A stretch of DNA of 64,000 nt from Chrysomallon squamiferum (GCA_012295275.1 CM022674.1:2170742-2234741), one strand, 5' to 3'. Numbered from the stretch's first letter, positions 46,441 through 57,169 are shown. Program-made: numbers and translations. Notes: generated from the sequence alone by a model not told the origin.

Positions 46441-47049
46441 AGATGAGGTCGTGAATGGACTTTGTTCTCCTGCGCCAGTACGTTCCCGAATATTGTCTAT
46501 GTGCAGAGTCTATTCATAAGACACAAAATATTTAAAATCCTAAATACAGACACACACACACACACAAACATACTTACATCAGCTAATTCATCCATCCATC
46601 CACAAATCCGCCGATCTACCCAACCGTTCATCTTTGTATTGTACAAAACACAATATCCCCTGGTTTGTATTGTCACAGTGATCAAAGATAGAGATCTCTG
46701 TTGTAATTCGTGAGTCCTAACTTCAACAGGACAATTCGCGTGAACACAAAGGGTTCAGCCCTAATGAATGAAAACCGTTGAGAAGAGGCTGGGTCTGTTT
46801 TCTGAATTCTTTTTTTTTTTTAATGAAAAACACAATTATTTACTGTAGCTGTTTGTGACGATAGACTTTGTTTGTTTGTTGAAACGGTCACATCGCTCTC
46901 ACGGTTTGCAGATTTTCGTAGAGTGTTTTCGCGTGCGCGCACGCAGCAGTAGATGTATTAAAAACATATTAACACAACAGTTATGTGCAAATCTCAACAC
47001 AGCAATAAAGGACTAAGAATAAATAGTTTTGTAGATATGCAGCCACACG

Positions 47050-47054
47050 CCAAC

Positions 47055-47087
<33 letters not shown>

Positions 47088-47162
47088 ACACAACCACAAA
47101 CACACACACTCCCAACCACATACAAACACATCAAACACATACACACAGACACACACACACAG

Positions 47163-47201
<39 letters not shown>

Positions 47202-47245
47202 CCCAGACATATATACAGACAAATATATACACACACACACAAATT
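47050..47245. repeat. Imperfect (CA)n tract
   Basis: CA dinucleotides with ACC, CAT and AAC interruptions, then poly-A at about 47266-47286. Confidence 0.93.
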
Positions 47246-47299
47246 CATACAAAATTAATAATATTAAAAAAAAAAAAAAAAAAAAATCCACGATCAATA

Positions 47300-47740
47300 C
47301 TCATATGCTTTGTAACTGTAAGTAAACGAACCAATAACAACAACAATATCTGCCCGTTTTCTTTTCTTTCTGCCGTACGCACGTTACTAAATCACATCCA
47401 TTTTCTCAGTATCCTCTGTTAAAACAGTTACCAACATACCTCTACGTTGCTTTATGTTTCTGCTGATGGCGTTTTCTAATTAAACGGACATGTTTTCCAC
47501 TTATCGTCTCTTACGTTCATAAAAGGAACTTCATTAGTTTGTCACCAGCTTCATTAAAATTAAGGTCGTAAATTGCCAGTCTGTAGTTCACTGAAATAGA
47601 TTTGTACTTCTGGTAATGGTTTTCAGCAGCGAAGCCACCTGCTCAAATGTTACTCGAATGACAAATCGAACGCGCCCGTCCGTCCGTAAATTGTTACGTA
47701 TTTTGAGATCGTTTACGTCATTCGACTTGGTTATATATAT
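47300..47740. other. Unique spacer, CpG-containing at its right end
   Basis: Non-repetitive. 47640-47725 contains CGAACGCGCCCGTCCGTCCG and TTACGTCATTCG. No exon identified. Confidence 0.35.
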
Positions 47741-47924
47741 ATATATATATATAAGAAAGAAATTATATAAATAAAGAAATTTTTAAAAGTCAGATTTACT
47801 CAGCATAAAAGGTTATAATGTATGATTACAAAATATTGTGTAAATTTTTCTGTTCTGACAGGGTAAAGATAATCTAGTCTTTGTTTCTCTCTCTCCCTTC
47901 GTCTTCTTTTTACTGTTATCATCA

Positions 47925-47956
47925 ACATTATCATCTTTATCATCATCATTATCACC

Positions 47957-47985
<29 letters not shown>
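47925..47985. repeat. (ATC)n/(ATT)n array
   Basis: ATC with interruptions followed by an ATT block of about 8 units. Confidence 0.9.
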
Positions 47986-47988
<3 letters not shown>

Positions 47989-48240
47989 AAACCATACGGT
48001 ACAGTCCATTTCACCACTTCTTATTCGTAACCGTTTCACCGGAGACAACTTATTTTGTTTTGTTAGGTTCTGAAGAGAATGGCCGTTAAATATTAACGCA
48101 AACAAGACTTTCATTTGTCAAAATGTATATTTATAAATCCCTAACGTAAATAAAGTTTATTTATAACAATATAATCTTCCGAGGGTCTGGTGCTTTCTTA
48201 TCTTTTAATAAATCTTTAGCCATATAAGCATGAAAATTTA

Positions 48241-48384
<144 letters not shown>

Positions 48385-48679
48385 TCATTTCTTTTACTTT
48401 CTGGTTTCTTAATCTTTTCATTTTATTTTTCTCTGGGGCGTCGTTTTTACATTTCCACCCACATTCACTTGCACGCGCTGCCAGCAGAGACTTCTATAAA
48501 TGTAAAATGACTCACGTTTCACATCTGAGTTGTTTATTTCAAAGTTGACATGTCTATTACACAAATACACAAAATATTGATTACCTAGGCTGAAAACTCG
48601 ATTTCGCCTGTTATTACACTTGTGTTTGAAATATATTATATTACGCTCTTAATAACTAAGATATTGTAACGATCTTTCT

Positions 48680-48710
48680 TCTTCTTCTTCTTTTTTTTTT
48701 TTTTTTTTTC
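48680..48710. repeat. (TTC)n and poly-T
   Basis: A short TTC run then T19. Confidence 0.85.
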
Positions 48711-48899
48711 TTCGCTATGCTTTCGTGTTTTATGAAGAGTATTTACACGTGTGATGTATGTGGAATATATGTGTATATATGTAAAATAAAATAAAATAAC
48801 ACTTATTTATTTGTGCAAAAAAAAATGAAACACGAAGGAGAGAACCACCTTCAACGACGACAACAACAACAGCAATTATAATTACTAAATAAAGTAATG

Positions 48900-49095
48900 T
48901 AAAGAAAAATGAATTAAAACAAAATAAAATAAAATAAAATAATATAAATAAATAAATAAATAAATTTAAAAAAATAATATTATAATAAATAAGCAAATAA
49001 ATAAATTTAAAAAAAAAGAAGAATATTATAAGTAAATAAATAAATAAAAAAAAAATAAAATAAAATAAATAATAATCATGAAAAAAAAATAAATA
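48900..49095. repeat. (AAAAT)/(AAAT) arrays
   Basis: AAAAT at 48918-48942, then AAAT with AAAAA interruptions. Confidence 0.93.
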
Positions 49096-49284
49096 AACAA
49101 CATGAATTTGTATTTAATATTAACAATCGAACAAGTCAGAAAAAAAAAACTAAAAATAAAAAAAATAACTCCACAAATTAAACTAGTATCATGCACATAC
49201 ACACCCAGAAAAACAGACAGATACACACATACGCTTACATACATATGCACAAAACAAATCAAAGAACCATCAGGCACGTGTTTA

Positions 49285-49292
49285 TGACGTCA
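49285..49292. promoter_or_regulatory. Palindromic CRE (TGACGTCA)
   Basis: An exact octamer, followed by a TATGACGTTT half site 10 bp downstream and preceded by a GCACGTGT E-box. Confidence 0.38.
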
Positions 49293-49839
49293 TAACATTA
49301 TGACGTTTACAAGTCAAGGATGCCTGCTTTGAGCAAAGGATTTGTATTTTATCTGGATGTCACCAGTATATCGTGTATTTGAAAATACTGAGGAATATAA
49401 AGTAAATTATTGTTATTCTTATTATTGCTGTTGTTGTTGTTGTTGTCGTTGCTGTTGCGCCATATTTGGAAACTAAACAAAACAAAACAAAAAGTGTATT
49501 TTTTTAATGCACAAACTAAAAACTATATGAATTTCACACATTAAGCGCATGCTCGTACGGACACCCCCCAACACACACGCACACACGCATCCGCATTCAC
49601 TCCCCCCGCACATTACATTAAAAACAGTAAATCTTTCTAAAAGTACATCCCATAAAAATAATCTTTTTCCACGTTATTATTTTAATGTTTCATCAAAACC
49701 CTTCATCCCTTTCTCGCATTCCGTTCCGGTTCAGTTGATGCATACCGATGGACAATAGACGGCACGGACAACAGACACACGTCACGTATTACGAGTCACT
49801 CGGACACTGACCAAACCGCTGACCCATGGACAACAGCAG

Positions 49840-50035
49840 CAGCAATAACCGTATACTTGTTAGGATTTTTCTAGTCGTAGGAACATAACAACACAACAAA
49901 GTTGTTAGGTTCAGTTTTTGAACGCATGAGTGATTTCAGTGAAACCGAGGCCAATAAAGACTCGTTTTAAATATTTCGCGATGCAATCCGGGTGGCCGCA
50001 GTAACTTCGTGGGCATCATCCGGGCGTGGCTGATT
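49840..50035. other. Unique GC-balanced spacer
   Basis: Contains CATCCGGGCGTGGC and GCAATCCGGGTGGCCGC in non-repetitive DNA. No exon identified. Confidence 0.3.
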
Positions 50036-50041
50036 TTTGTA

Positions 50042-50117
50042 TGACGTAAGTTTAAAATTTATGTGACGTAAGACATTTTTATTACGTAAGTTTAAAATAT
50101 ATGTGACGTAAGGCATT
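50042..50117. promoter_or_regulatory. 36-bp tandem duplication carrying TGACGTAA sites
   Basis: Two copies, period 40 bp (about 50042-50077 and 50082-50117), contain TGACGTAAG or TTACGTAAG, TTTAAAAT and TGTGACGTAAG. Together they give three TGACGTAA and one TTACGTAA bZIP-type sites. Copies differ at only a few bases, so the duplication is recent or constrained. Confidence 0.42.
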
Positions 50118-50196
50118 TGTTCTGTCTCCAATCATCTCGGTTGTCGTTGATTCATTACTGTAGGGTGTGTGTGTGTTGGGGGGGGTGTCGTTACGT

Positions 50197-50210
50197 GTTT
50201 CCATGACAAC
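50197..50210 (+). promoter_or_regulatory. RFX X-box-like motif
   Basis: GTTTCCATGACAAC closely matches the RFX/DAF-19 X-box consensus (GTTNCCATGGNAAC), both halves present. About 80 bp downstream of the duplicated bZIP sites. Confidence 0.45.
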
Positions 50211-50289
50211 GATTCGAGTACACCTCGCTGTGGACATGATGAACTCTGACCTGACTATTTAATTACGTTTATCAGATGCGTGGTGTTAG

Positions 50290-50462
50290 ACGCGTACAGA
50301 AACACACACACAGACACAGAGACACACAGACACATATACAGACGTACATACGTATACACCAAAGACACAAATGCACACACACACACACACATATATATAT
50401 ACACACACACACATTTATACAAATACGTATACACTTACACAATATACACAAACACACCCATC
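50290..50462. repeat. Imperfect (CA)/(TA) tract
   Basis: CA dinucleotides with GACA, TACA and a short TA run near 50392. Confidence 0.92.
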
Positions 50463-50499
50463 CGCACATACAAATATCTAATAGTATTATAATTTAAAT

Positions 50500-51240
50500 A
50501 ATAGCCCTGCAGTCTTATTTTACAAATGCTTACACATACTCGGTGCATTCTGCTAAGTTACCAGTGAAAAAAAAAAAAAAAAAAAACAGAAGAAGATTTC
50601 AATTATTATAAAAAACAGCCTTAATATATCAATATATTAAGCTAAACAATGGTTTTCTATAGAACCTCCCATTTGTTTTTGTTTTTTTACGAAGCTTATA
50701 ATGAAAATGGCTTATGTCTGTTCAAAATGCTGCTTAAATTTTCCAGTGGTAAAAAAAAGCATTGATTAATTATCCTTTTGTAAAACAACAACACAACAAC
50801 AACAAAATAAAATCAATTTAAGAAAAAAAATATATATATAAAACGAGTAAATATCATTTATCAGTGCTTAATTTAAAAACAGTAGCTTTACATACGAATG
50901 TGCGTGATAAAATGGTGTGTTTTTATTCTTAACAGAGCTTCAATTTGTCAATGAATAAATACACACAGAATTGTCTCTCGTTGTTAAAAAAAAAAAAAAA
51001 AAAAAAAACTTAATCTAGTAGAGGTTGAAACCAGTAATGTATGTTTTATGCTTGTGCAAACTAACGACGAATATGTAGTCAAGATGCACACCTTTTTTGG
51101 TTTTCAATGACTAAATTTAAAAGATTCTTATACTATTGCAAAATGAAAAAAATAAAGAAAATAAAATCAGTCTTAATATACCATTACTCAAAAACAATAA
51201 CTGCACGTTAGTATCGCGTGCAGGAAACCTTTCATACCAC
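50500..51240. other. AT-rich spacer with poly-A runs
   Basis: A runs at about 50567-50586 and 50987-51008. The rest is AT-rich unique sequence with no gene signature. Confidence 0.5.
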
Positions 51241-51270
51241 CACCACCAGCAGCAGCAGCAGCAGCAGAAG
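51240..51270. repeat. (CAC)/(CAG) trinucleotide run
   Basis: CCACCACCACCAGCAGCAGC-type sequence, about nine units. Confidence 0.85.
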
Positions 51271-51329
51271 CCATTAGCATCTTTTACGACATGAACTGAC
51301 AACGTCGCTTGTGACTTTGAGTATGAAAA

Positions 51330-51380
51330 GTTATAACGTGGAAGTGGGATCGATTCCCGGGAGAGTCGTATCTTTGATGA
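51330..51380 (+). mobile_element. Possible tRNA-like SINE fragment
   Basis: GTGGGATCGATTCCCGGG is a box-B/T-arm-like word shared (GATCRATTCCC) with the segments at 41309 and 58744. No clear box A. Only a fragment at best. Confidence 0.18.
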
Positions 51381-51553
51381 CTGCTAAACTTCGCCTCATG
51401 CATGATTCAGAACGGAGATTGTTGTGATGACCCATCTCTGTCACTTTTATAGACAAGGAATGCATTAAGAGGAAGAAAGGGTTCCCGGCGGAATTGTCGC
51501 AGTGCGCAGTCTCCAGAGAGGCATTATGGGGAAAACGCTGGCTTTGACAAACA

Positions 51554-51613
51554 ATGGCGGCGATGGATTGTTGTTCGGTTTACGGGTTTGGAAGTGAAAA
51601 CGGGGCCGAATAA
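51554..51613 (+). CDS. 19-codon ORF starting at ATGGCGGC
   Basis: Reads MAAMDCCSVYGFGSENGAE then TAA, starting in an ACAATGGCGGCGATGG context (YY1/TISU-like). The preceding 100 bp are GC-balanced (CCCGGCGGAATTGTCGCAGT and GAGGCATTATGGGG). It could be a short upstream ORF or the start of an exon. No family recognised. Confidence 0.18.
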   Translation: MAAMDCCSVYGFGSENGAE

Positions 51614-51922
51614 ATATGAATATTTTACATCTGATGACAAAAATTTCTGGACAAAAATGTTTTGAAGTGTTTGTTAGTGATATTTGGTAGTGAATAGGTG
51701 CAGTCTTTATGACAAAGTGATTTGAGGCATATTTAATAAAAATAAAATAAAAATATCATTAGTAGAATAGATAACAGATAATTATGATAGAAAAAAATAC
51801 ATGCAAGTCACAAACAACAACATCTATATATCTGTCTATCTGTCTGTCTGTTTGTCTCTCTCTGTCCATTAGTCTATCAACTTAACTAACGAAAATAAAA
51901 TTATAATTGTTTTTTTTTATAG

Positions 51923-52113
51923 ACCGCTTAATATAATATTCGTGCCATAAATTTATGATAAAACTATTAACTACGTCGAACGTAAAACGCTTCGTGTCTA
52001 GCCTCACTGGCGTATTCTGTGACTCTTCCCTCAGACATTAAAACAGTTCTGTTCTCATCTTAATACTGTCTTATAACGCAGGCAAAATTATCCATGCACT
52101 TTGCAGGTTCCTG
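51923..52113 (+). repeat. Left arm of a long inverted repeat
   Basis: Pairs without gaps with the reverse complement of 54440-54630 (paired coordinates sum to 106553). Over 51941-52113 I count about 5 mismatches in 173 bp, all transitions. Similarity fades outward of about 51930 and stops sharply at 52113. No protein frame. It may be the terminal repeat of a DNA element or two opposed copies of one repeat family. Confidence 0.85.
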
Positions 52114-52204
52114 TATATCTGTCTATCAGAAACTGGAGTCATTGTAGAAAATACTATTTGAAAGACAGTCTCTATTAAATACGACAGTGACTAATGCTTA
52201 TACC

Positions 52205-52270
52205 TTTTTATTTTTTCTTTTTTTCTTTTTTCTTTTTCTTTTTTCTTCTTCTTCTTCTTCTTCTCTTTTT
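52205..52270. repeat. (TTTTTC)/(TTC) pyrimidine tract
   Basis: T-rich with C interruptions, then a TTC block at about 52244-52265. Confidence 0.88.
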
Positions 52271-52349
52271 TAATTTGTCAGTTACGAGTATTATGCTTTC
52301 ACATACTATGTAAAGTTAAACAAACAGTGTTCCTTATTTTCGTTGCAGA

Positions 52350-52515
52350 ATGTCTTCATTTCTTCATTCATTCGTTGTTAATTTCTTCGTTCGTTCATTC
52401 ATTCATTCGTTAATTCATCCGATTCTTTTCTTTCATTCTTTTATTGATGGATTTAGTCATACCTTCGTTCGTTCATTCATGTACCCATCACACACACACA
52501 CACACACACACTCTC
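52350..52515. repeat. Degenerate TTCA tetranucleotides and (CA)n
   Basis: TTCATTCG-type units and a CA array at about 52492-52511. Confidence 0.8.
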
Positions 52516-52649
52516 TAGTTAACCAACCCCAAAACGAGATATAATAATTTTTTACACCGAAATTGTCTTTCGTCAGTCAATAATTCCATCTCTACCACCA
52601 ACAACCTACCACAATTACGATCGACAACATATTTTTAAAATCCATATCT

Positions 52650-52700
52650 TCCCAAAAAAAAAAAAAAAAAAAAAAATAAAAAAAAAAATAAAAAAATATT
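52650..52700. repeat. Poly-A rich tract
   Basis: A runs with T interruptions. Confidence 0.9.
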
Positions 52701-52987
52701 AAAAAAATTGAAGACGAAGATGATGAAGATCTTGGCGACAATTTTATTTCAACGATCTCTTGGCCATGATAGTCTGTCTCGGTATTAATCACTTTTTCGG
52801 TACAGACAGCAACGTTCTTAGTTCGATTTTTCACTTCTCCCTCTTGAAACATCCTTACCAGGAACTCGTTCCGTTTGATCTTCAAATAGATGACGCTTAT
52901 AAACTACAGAAATAAATTTTCTAACGGGTCTGTTAGATCTTGGGACGATCGTTTGATCTGGTCGCTAATTTAATAATGTCCCAGAAG

Positions 52988-53040
52988 TAAAAAAAAAAAA
53001 AAAAAAAAAAATTAAATTTAAAAAAAAAAAAAAAAAAATT
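52988..53040. repeat. Poly-A runs
   Basis: Two A runs separated by TTAAATTT. Confidence 0.92.
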
Positions 53041-53124
53041 ACCGTTATTTATTTAATGTGTCTGAATTGATGTTAAGGATGTGATTATTGGAAATATGTT
53101 CAGTTTATTAGAAAAAATACTTCT

Positions 53125-53159
53125 TTATGTCCGTCTATCTGTCTGTCTGTTTGTCTGTA

Positions 53160-53237
<78 letters not shown>

Positions 53238-53245
53238 ACTATGTA
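53125..53245. repeat. (TCTG)n/(TATC)n array
   Basis: TCTG and TATC tetranucleotide blocks alternating twice. Confidence 0.95.
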
Positions 53246-53538
53246 TCTATCTAGATTTTTATCTTTAATCCATACGGAAAGACAAACAGACACACAGACG
53301 AACAAATAATTGCCCAGTAGTTATGTTTATTGTCATGAACAAAATTGCACATGAAAGTAATTGGCTCCGGTTAACATGGAATGTTGGATACAATTATATA
53401 TTTTTGTTACGTCATTTCTGTCTTTGTCTACATTCGACGGAGCAAACACGACACCCTGTTCAACATCCGGGTAACTGTGTTAAGCTCGAATCTAAATTTG
53501 ATTCACGACATATTATTCTTTAAGTTCATCAGCTTAAA

Positions 53539-53675
53539 GAAGGAACGTAGTTCAGTGGTTAATGTATTGGCTTGAGATGTGTTAGGTCCCAGGATCAAAT
53601 TTCTTCAATGCTGTCTTTGTGCTATATGACGTTCAAAGCCTGTGCAATTTGCTCTGCTGGAAAAAAAAAAATAAA
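53539..53675 (+). mobile_element. tRNA-derived SINE, tRNA head well preserved
   Basis: GTAGTTCAGTGGTTAATG at 53547-53564 contains a box-A match (TAGTTCAGTGG). GGATCAAATTT at 53592-53602 is a decayed box B about 30 bp downstream. GAAGGAA (53539-53545) can pair with TTTCTTC (53600-53606) as a seven-base acceptor stem with one G-T wobble. A roughly 55-bp body follows, ending in CTGCTGG and a poly-A tail from 53661. A pol III SINE is the best fit; a degenerate tRNA pseudogene is the alternative. It lies inside the inverted repeat 51923-54630. Confidence 0.55.
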
Positions 53676-53800
53676 AATCCCCCCTAAAACCAACAAAACA
53701 AACAACAACAACAAAAAAACAAAAACAGATAAAAAAAACAAAAAACAGACAACGAACAAAAAAAAACCAGACAAAAAACCCACAAAAATCAGACAACAAT
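53661..53800. repeat. A-rich tract
   Basis: A-rich with AAC, ACC and AGAC interruptions. The first part is the SINE tail. Confidence 0.85.
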
Positions 53801-53987
53801 AACATAAGCCTAATACGTAACAAATTTTGTTTCATTATATTTTCGGGCTTGTTACGTTTTACATTCTCATCAAATACATTAGGAAAACATACCAGTAACT
53901 TTTCGCGATTTAGTATTCTTGCATGACCTTTGTAAGTCATTCATTCGAATTTTCGCATTATTCACTTCGATGATTTTGTATTGTAAA

Positions 53988-54018
53988 AAACAAAAAAAAA
54001 AAAAAAAAAAAAAAAACA
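53988..54018. repeat. Poly-A tract
   Basis: A run after TTGTATTGTAAAAAAC. Confidence 0.9.
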
Positions 54019-54164
54019 AATATGATTTACCAGTTCTTGCAAAAATAATGACAGATTTGATGAACATTAACAGTGCAATCGGTTTAACAGTTTTCATATT
54101 AGAAAATGAAACTTCCATCTCTCAAAACTCTCTCTCTCTCTCTGTTCCTCTCTCTATTTAAAAA

Positions 54165-54250
54165 CGAAAAAAAAAAAAAAAAAAAAAAAAAAAATAATAA
54201 TAATAACAATAAAAGTAAATAAAATAAACAAACAATGTGAGAAAAAAAAA
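54165..54250. repeat. Poly-A and AAT tract
   Basis: A25 or longer followed by AAT, AAC and AAAT units. Confidence 0.9.
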
Positions 54251-54439
54251 TTCATCCCATTTTCCATTTTTAAAAACATTTCCCACCTCGTTCCAACCAA
54301 CGTTCCGATTCTCCATCATCTTGTACGCACCACAACAAAATAATGATTAAATGCAGGCAGATAAAAAAAAAAAAAAAAAAAAAAACATTCACAGTTTATT
54401 ACAGTCTCGAGCACATATTTCTCTCCAACTTCAGACTTC

Positions 54440-54630
54440 CAGGAACCTGCAAAATGCATGGATAATTTTGCCTGCGTTATGAGACAGTATTAAGATGGGA
54501 ACAGAACTGTTTTGATGTCTGAGGGAAGAGTCACAGAACACGCCAGTGAGGCTAGACACGAAGCGTTTTACGTTCGACGTAGTTAATAGTTTTATCATAA
54601 ATTTATGGCACGGATATCATATTAAGTCGT
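54440..54630 (-). repeat. Right arm of a long inverted repeat
   Basis: Reverse complement of 51923-52113. The inner edge is sharp at CAGGAACCTG. No obvious target-site duplication flanks the pair. The 2.3 kb between the arms holds simple repeats, a SINE and unique DNA but no transposase. Confidence 0.85.
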
Positions 54631-54865
54631 AATAAATTTTAGTTATGGATTTCGTTTCGTTCAGATTATTTAGGAAGTGCCTCTAACGTGAACTGTTTGT
54701 TTGTTATCAAATGATGAGACTTTAATAATGAAGTATGTTAAATTGATAATAATGAAAAGGAAAGAAATGTGGTTTTATTTCGTTGATTTCTCTTTCTTGA
54801 TTTTGCTTGTTTTTGGATTTTGTTTCTCCTTCCCTTAACCTAATTTAATTTATCTGGGGTTTTTG

Positions 54866-55232
<367 letters not shown>

Positions 55233-55499
55233 ACAAACACTACATACGATGAAATCTTTCAGAAAAAATACAATTATTGCATACAATTATTATTTATAAC
55301 CCTAACTGCAATAAAAAAAACAACAAAAAAACACAATACTATACAAACACAGTAAATTACGCACACAAAATGAATTTCACAACATTTACCAACTCTTCTA
55401 CATTTCATAACTCACATCTACATCATATTTCTTTCTTTCTTTTTTCTTAACCCACCTCCCCCTTAATTTCATTTTACTTATTTACTTATATATTCAATA

Positions 55500-55715
55500 C
55501 CAGCCTCATCGGCACAGCAGGCCCACAACGTACAGTAATTAACTAATAATTAAATCAGCCAATATCATCAGTTGTCCCCGCTGTTAGACGTGTAATTACT
55601 GATAATTAGAAACATTATTTTCTATCCTCTGCACGCTCAGGGAAATATATTTTGTTTATGTAGGTATTTCCCCTGCGTAATCTGCCCCATTTTACGTTCA
55701 GTGTAGCCCTGACTG
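55500..55715. promoter_or_regulatory. Homeobox-site-rich conserved-element-like block
   Basis: Unique DNA with ACAGTAATTAACTAATAATT at about 55533-55552, GTGTAATTACTGATAATTAG at about 55590-55609, and a GC-balanced end (TTTCCCCTGCGTAATCTGCC). At least five TAATT/AATTA cores occur within 80 bp. It is enclosed by a long CT array on the left and a long GA array on the right. Enhancer role inferred. Confidence 0.4.
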
Positions 55716-55859
55716 TGTAAAAAAGAAAAAGAAAAAAAAAAATAAAAAAAAAATTATTATTATTATTATTTGTTATTAGTGAAAGACTGTTAAGAAGAAG
55801 GCTGGTTTCGTTTTAAAGATGCAGTTAAGCAAGATTTTCTTAATAGTGTGTTGACAGAT

Positions 55860-55861
<2 letters not shown>

Positions 55862-55933
<72 letters not shown>

Positions 55934-55983
55934 CGAGTGAGAGAAAGAGATTGACAGAGAGAAGATGAGAGAGAGAGAGATAA

Positions 55984-56057
<74 letters not shown>

Positions 56058-56095
56058 ACAGAGAGAAGATGAGAGAGACAGAGTGAGAGAGAGAA

Positions 56096-56183
<88 letters not shown>
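55862..56183. repeat. Long (GA)n array with duplicated interruptions
   Basis: About 320 bp of GA. TTGACAGAGAGAAGATGAGA occurs at 55951-55970 and again at 56055-56074, a 104-bp offset, and AAGATGAGAG recurs two more times. Segmental duplication within the array is evident. Confidence 0.98.
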
Positions 56184-56187
<4 letters not shown>

Positions 56188-56414
56188 GATTATTCAGTAG
56201 AAAGATAAATAGTAATAACAATGTAATTGGTTTTGATTGAAGGAGAATGAGTTGTTTGCATGTTTGTTAGCAAAAGACAATGGTTTGTAGTTTTGTCATT
56301 TATTGTTTGAGTATTTTATTGTGTTTGTTTATATTTTGAAACAAAACATGACAAAGATAATAATACATTTTATGACCGCGTATATTATTTATTTTTTCAT
56401 CTGTCATAAACTTC

Positions 56415-56443
56415 AGAAAAAAAAAAAAAAAAAAAAAAAAAAG
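56415..56443. repeat. Poly-A tract
   Basis: About 27 A. Confidence 0.95.
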
Positions 56444-56639
56444 ATAGGGGAAGACATCTTTAAATCTCAGTATTACAACTAAAACGATCATTTCAAGACA
56501 TCCGCAGACCAAACAGATATACGAAATCATCTCGGTTACGAAAATAGCAACGTTCTAGATATTAATTCACTCGTTTCCTCCTCACCCACATTACTTCACC
56601 CACCCAACCTCACCTCACCCTCACCTCACCCCCTGACGT

Positions 56640-56830
56640 TCTTGTAATGATAATGGCGAAAAATTCCTAGAGTGAAATGTACACGGCAACCTTTGGTCGC
56701 TGCATGAGAGAGATTCTTAGCGCGAGAAACATTAAATGAACGATCTTTTCTTTCTTTTTTTTTTTTCAAAATGGCGGCCACCCGCTGCTACATACACGCA
56801 TGCGCCAAGAAATTCTTTCGCTGATTCATA
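56640..56830 (+). promoter_or_regulatory. Candidate TATA-less promoter with YY1- and NRF1-like sites
   Basis: CpG-richer DNA with CAAAATGGCGGCC at 56767-56779 (near-complete YY1/TISU match) and ACGCATGCGCC at about 56796-56806 (NRF1-like). Both are hallmarks of housekeeping-type promoters in animals. A short pyrimidine tract precedes the YY1-like site. Directly upstream of the 40-codon ORF. Confidence 0.4.
56771..56824 (+). CDS. 17-codon ORF at ATGGCGGC, possible upstream ORF
   Basis: Reads MAATRCYIHACAKKFFR then TGA, with CAAA before the ATG, matching the TISU element (SAASATGGCGGC) at 11 of 12 positions. It ends 74 bp before the ORF at 56899, so it could be a regulatory upstream ORF on the same transcript. 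Confidence 0.22.
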   Translation: MAATRCYIHACAKKFFR

Positions 56831-56898
56831 AACAACGTTTAGATGTTTCGTGTACGCGCCCGGTGACTTCAAAGTAGCTGATATGAAGCATAATTAAG

Positions 56899-57021
56899 AT
56901 GCGATATCATCCGCACAATTCGGAGGCCGACTCCAAGAAATACAATGTGGTGCTCTTCAAGTCTGTGGTCGAGCGTACGAAGAAAGAGAGTAGCTTTATC
57001 GAAAGCACGTGGTGGCGATAG
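56899..57021 (+). CDS. 40-codon ORF with coding-like composition, unknown product
   Basis: ATG at 56899 to TAG at 57019-57021, with an in-frame TGA about five codons upstream. The peptide starts MRYHPHNSEADSKKYNVVLF, continues KSVVERTKKE and ends STWWR: basic, polar, non-repetitive. By my count about 26 of 39 third positions are G or C while second positions are AT-rich, a contrast seen in real coding sequence and unusual in this AT-rich region. A promoter-like block and a possible upstream ORF precede it; an A-rich tract follows from 57053. It could be a small protein or an exon ending at a weak GTAGCT donor (56989). No homology recognised. Confidence 0.33.
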   Translation: MRYHPHNSEADSKKYNVVLFKSVVERTKKESSFIESTWWR

Positions 57022-57052
57022 GAACATCTTAGTACAGAATTCTTCAAAAAAG

Positions 57053-57083
<31 letters not shown>

Positions 57084-57125
57084 AAAAGAAAAAGAAAGAT
57101 AAATAAAAAAAGATATATATATATA
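57053..57125. repeat. Poly-A, GAAA and (TA)n tract
   Basis: A runs with G interruptions, then a short TA array at about 57113-57126. Confidence 0.92.
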
Positions 57126-57169
57126 TAAAAGAAGGCTGGGAGTATTTACGTTTTAATTTATAATATTTC

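Noticed and set aside
52114-54439. Autonomous transposon between the inverted-repeat arms
   Set aside because: No transposase-like or other coding frame is found in the 2.3 kb; only simple repeats, a SINE and unique DNA.
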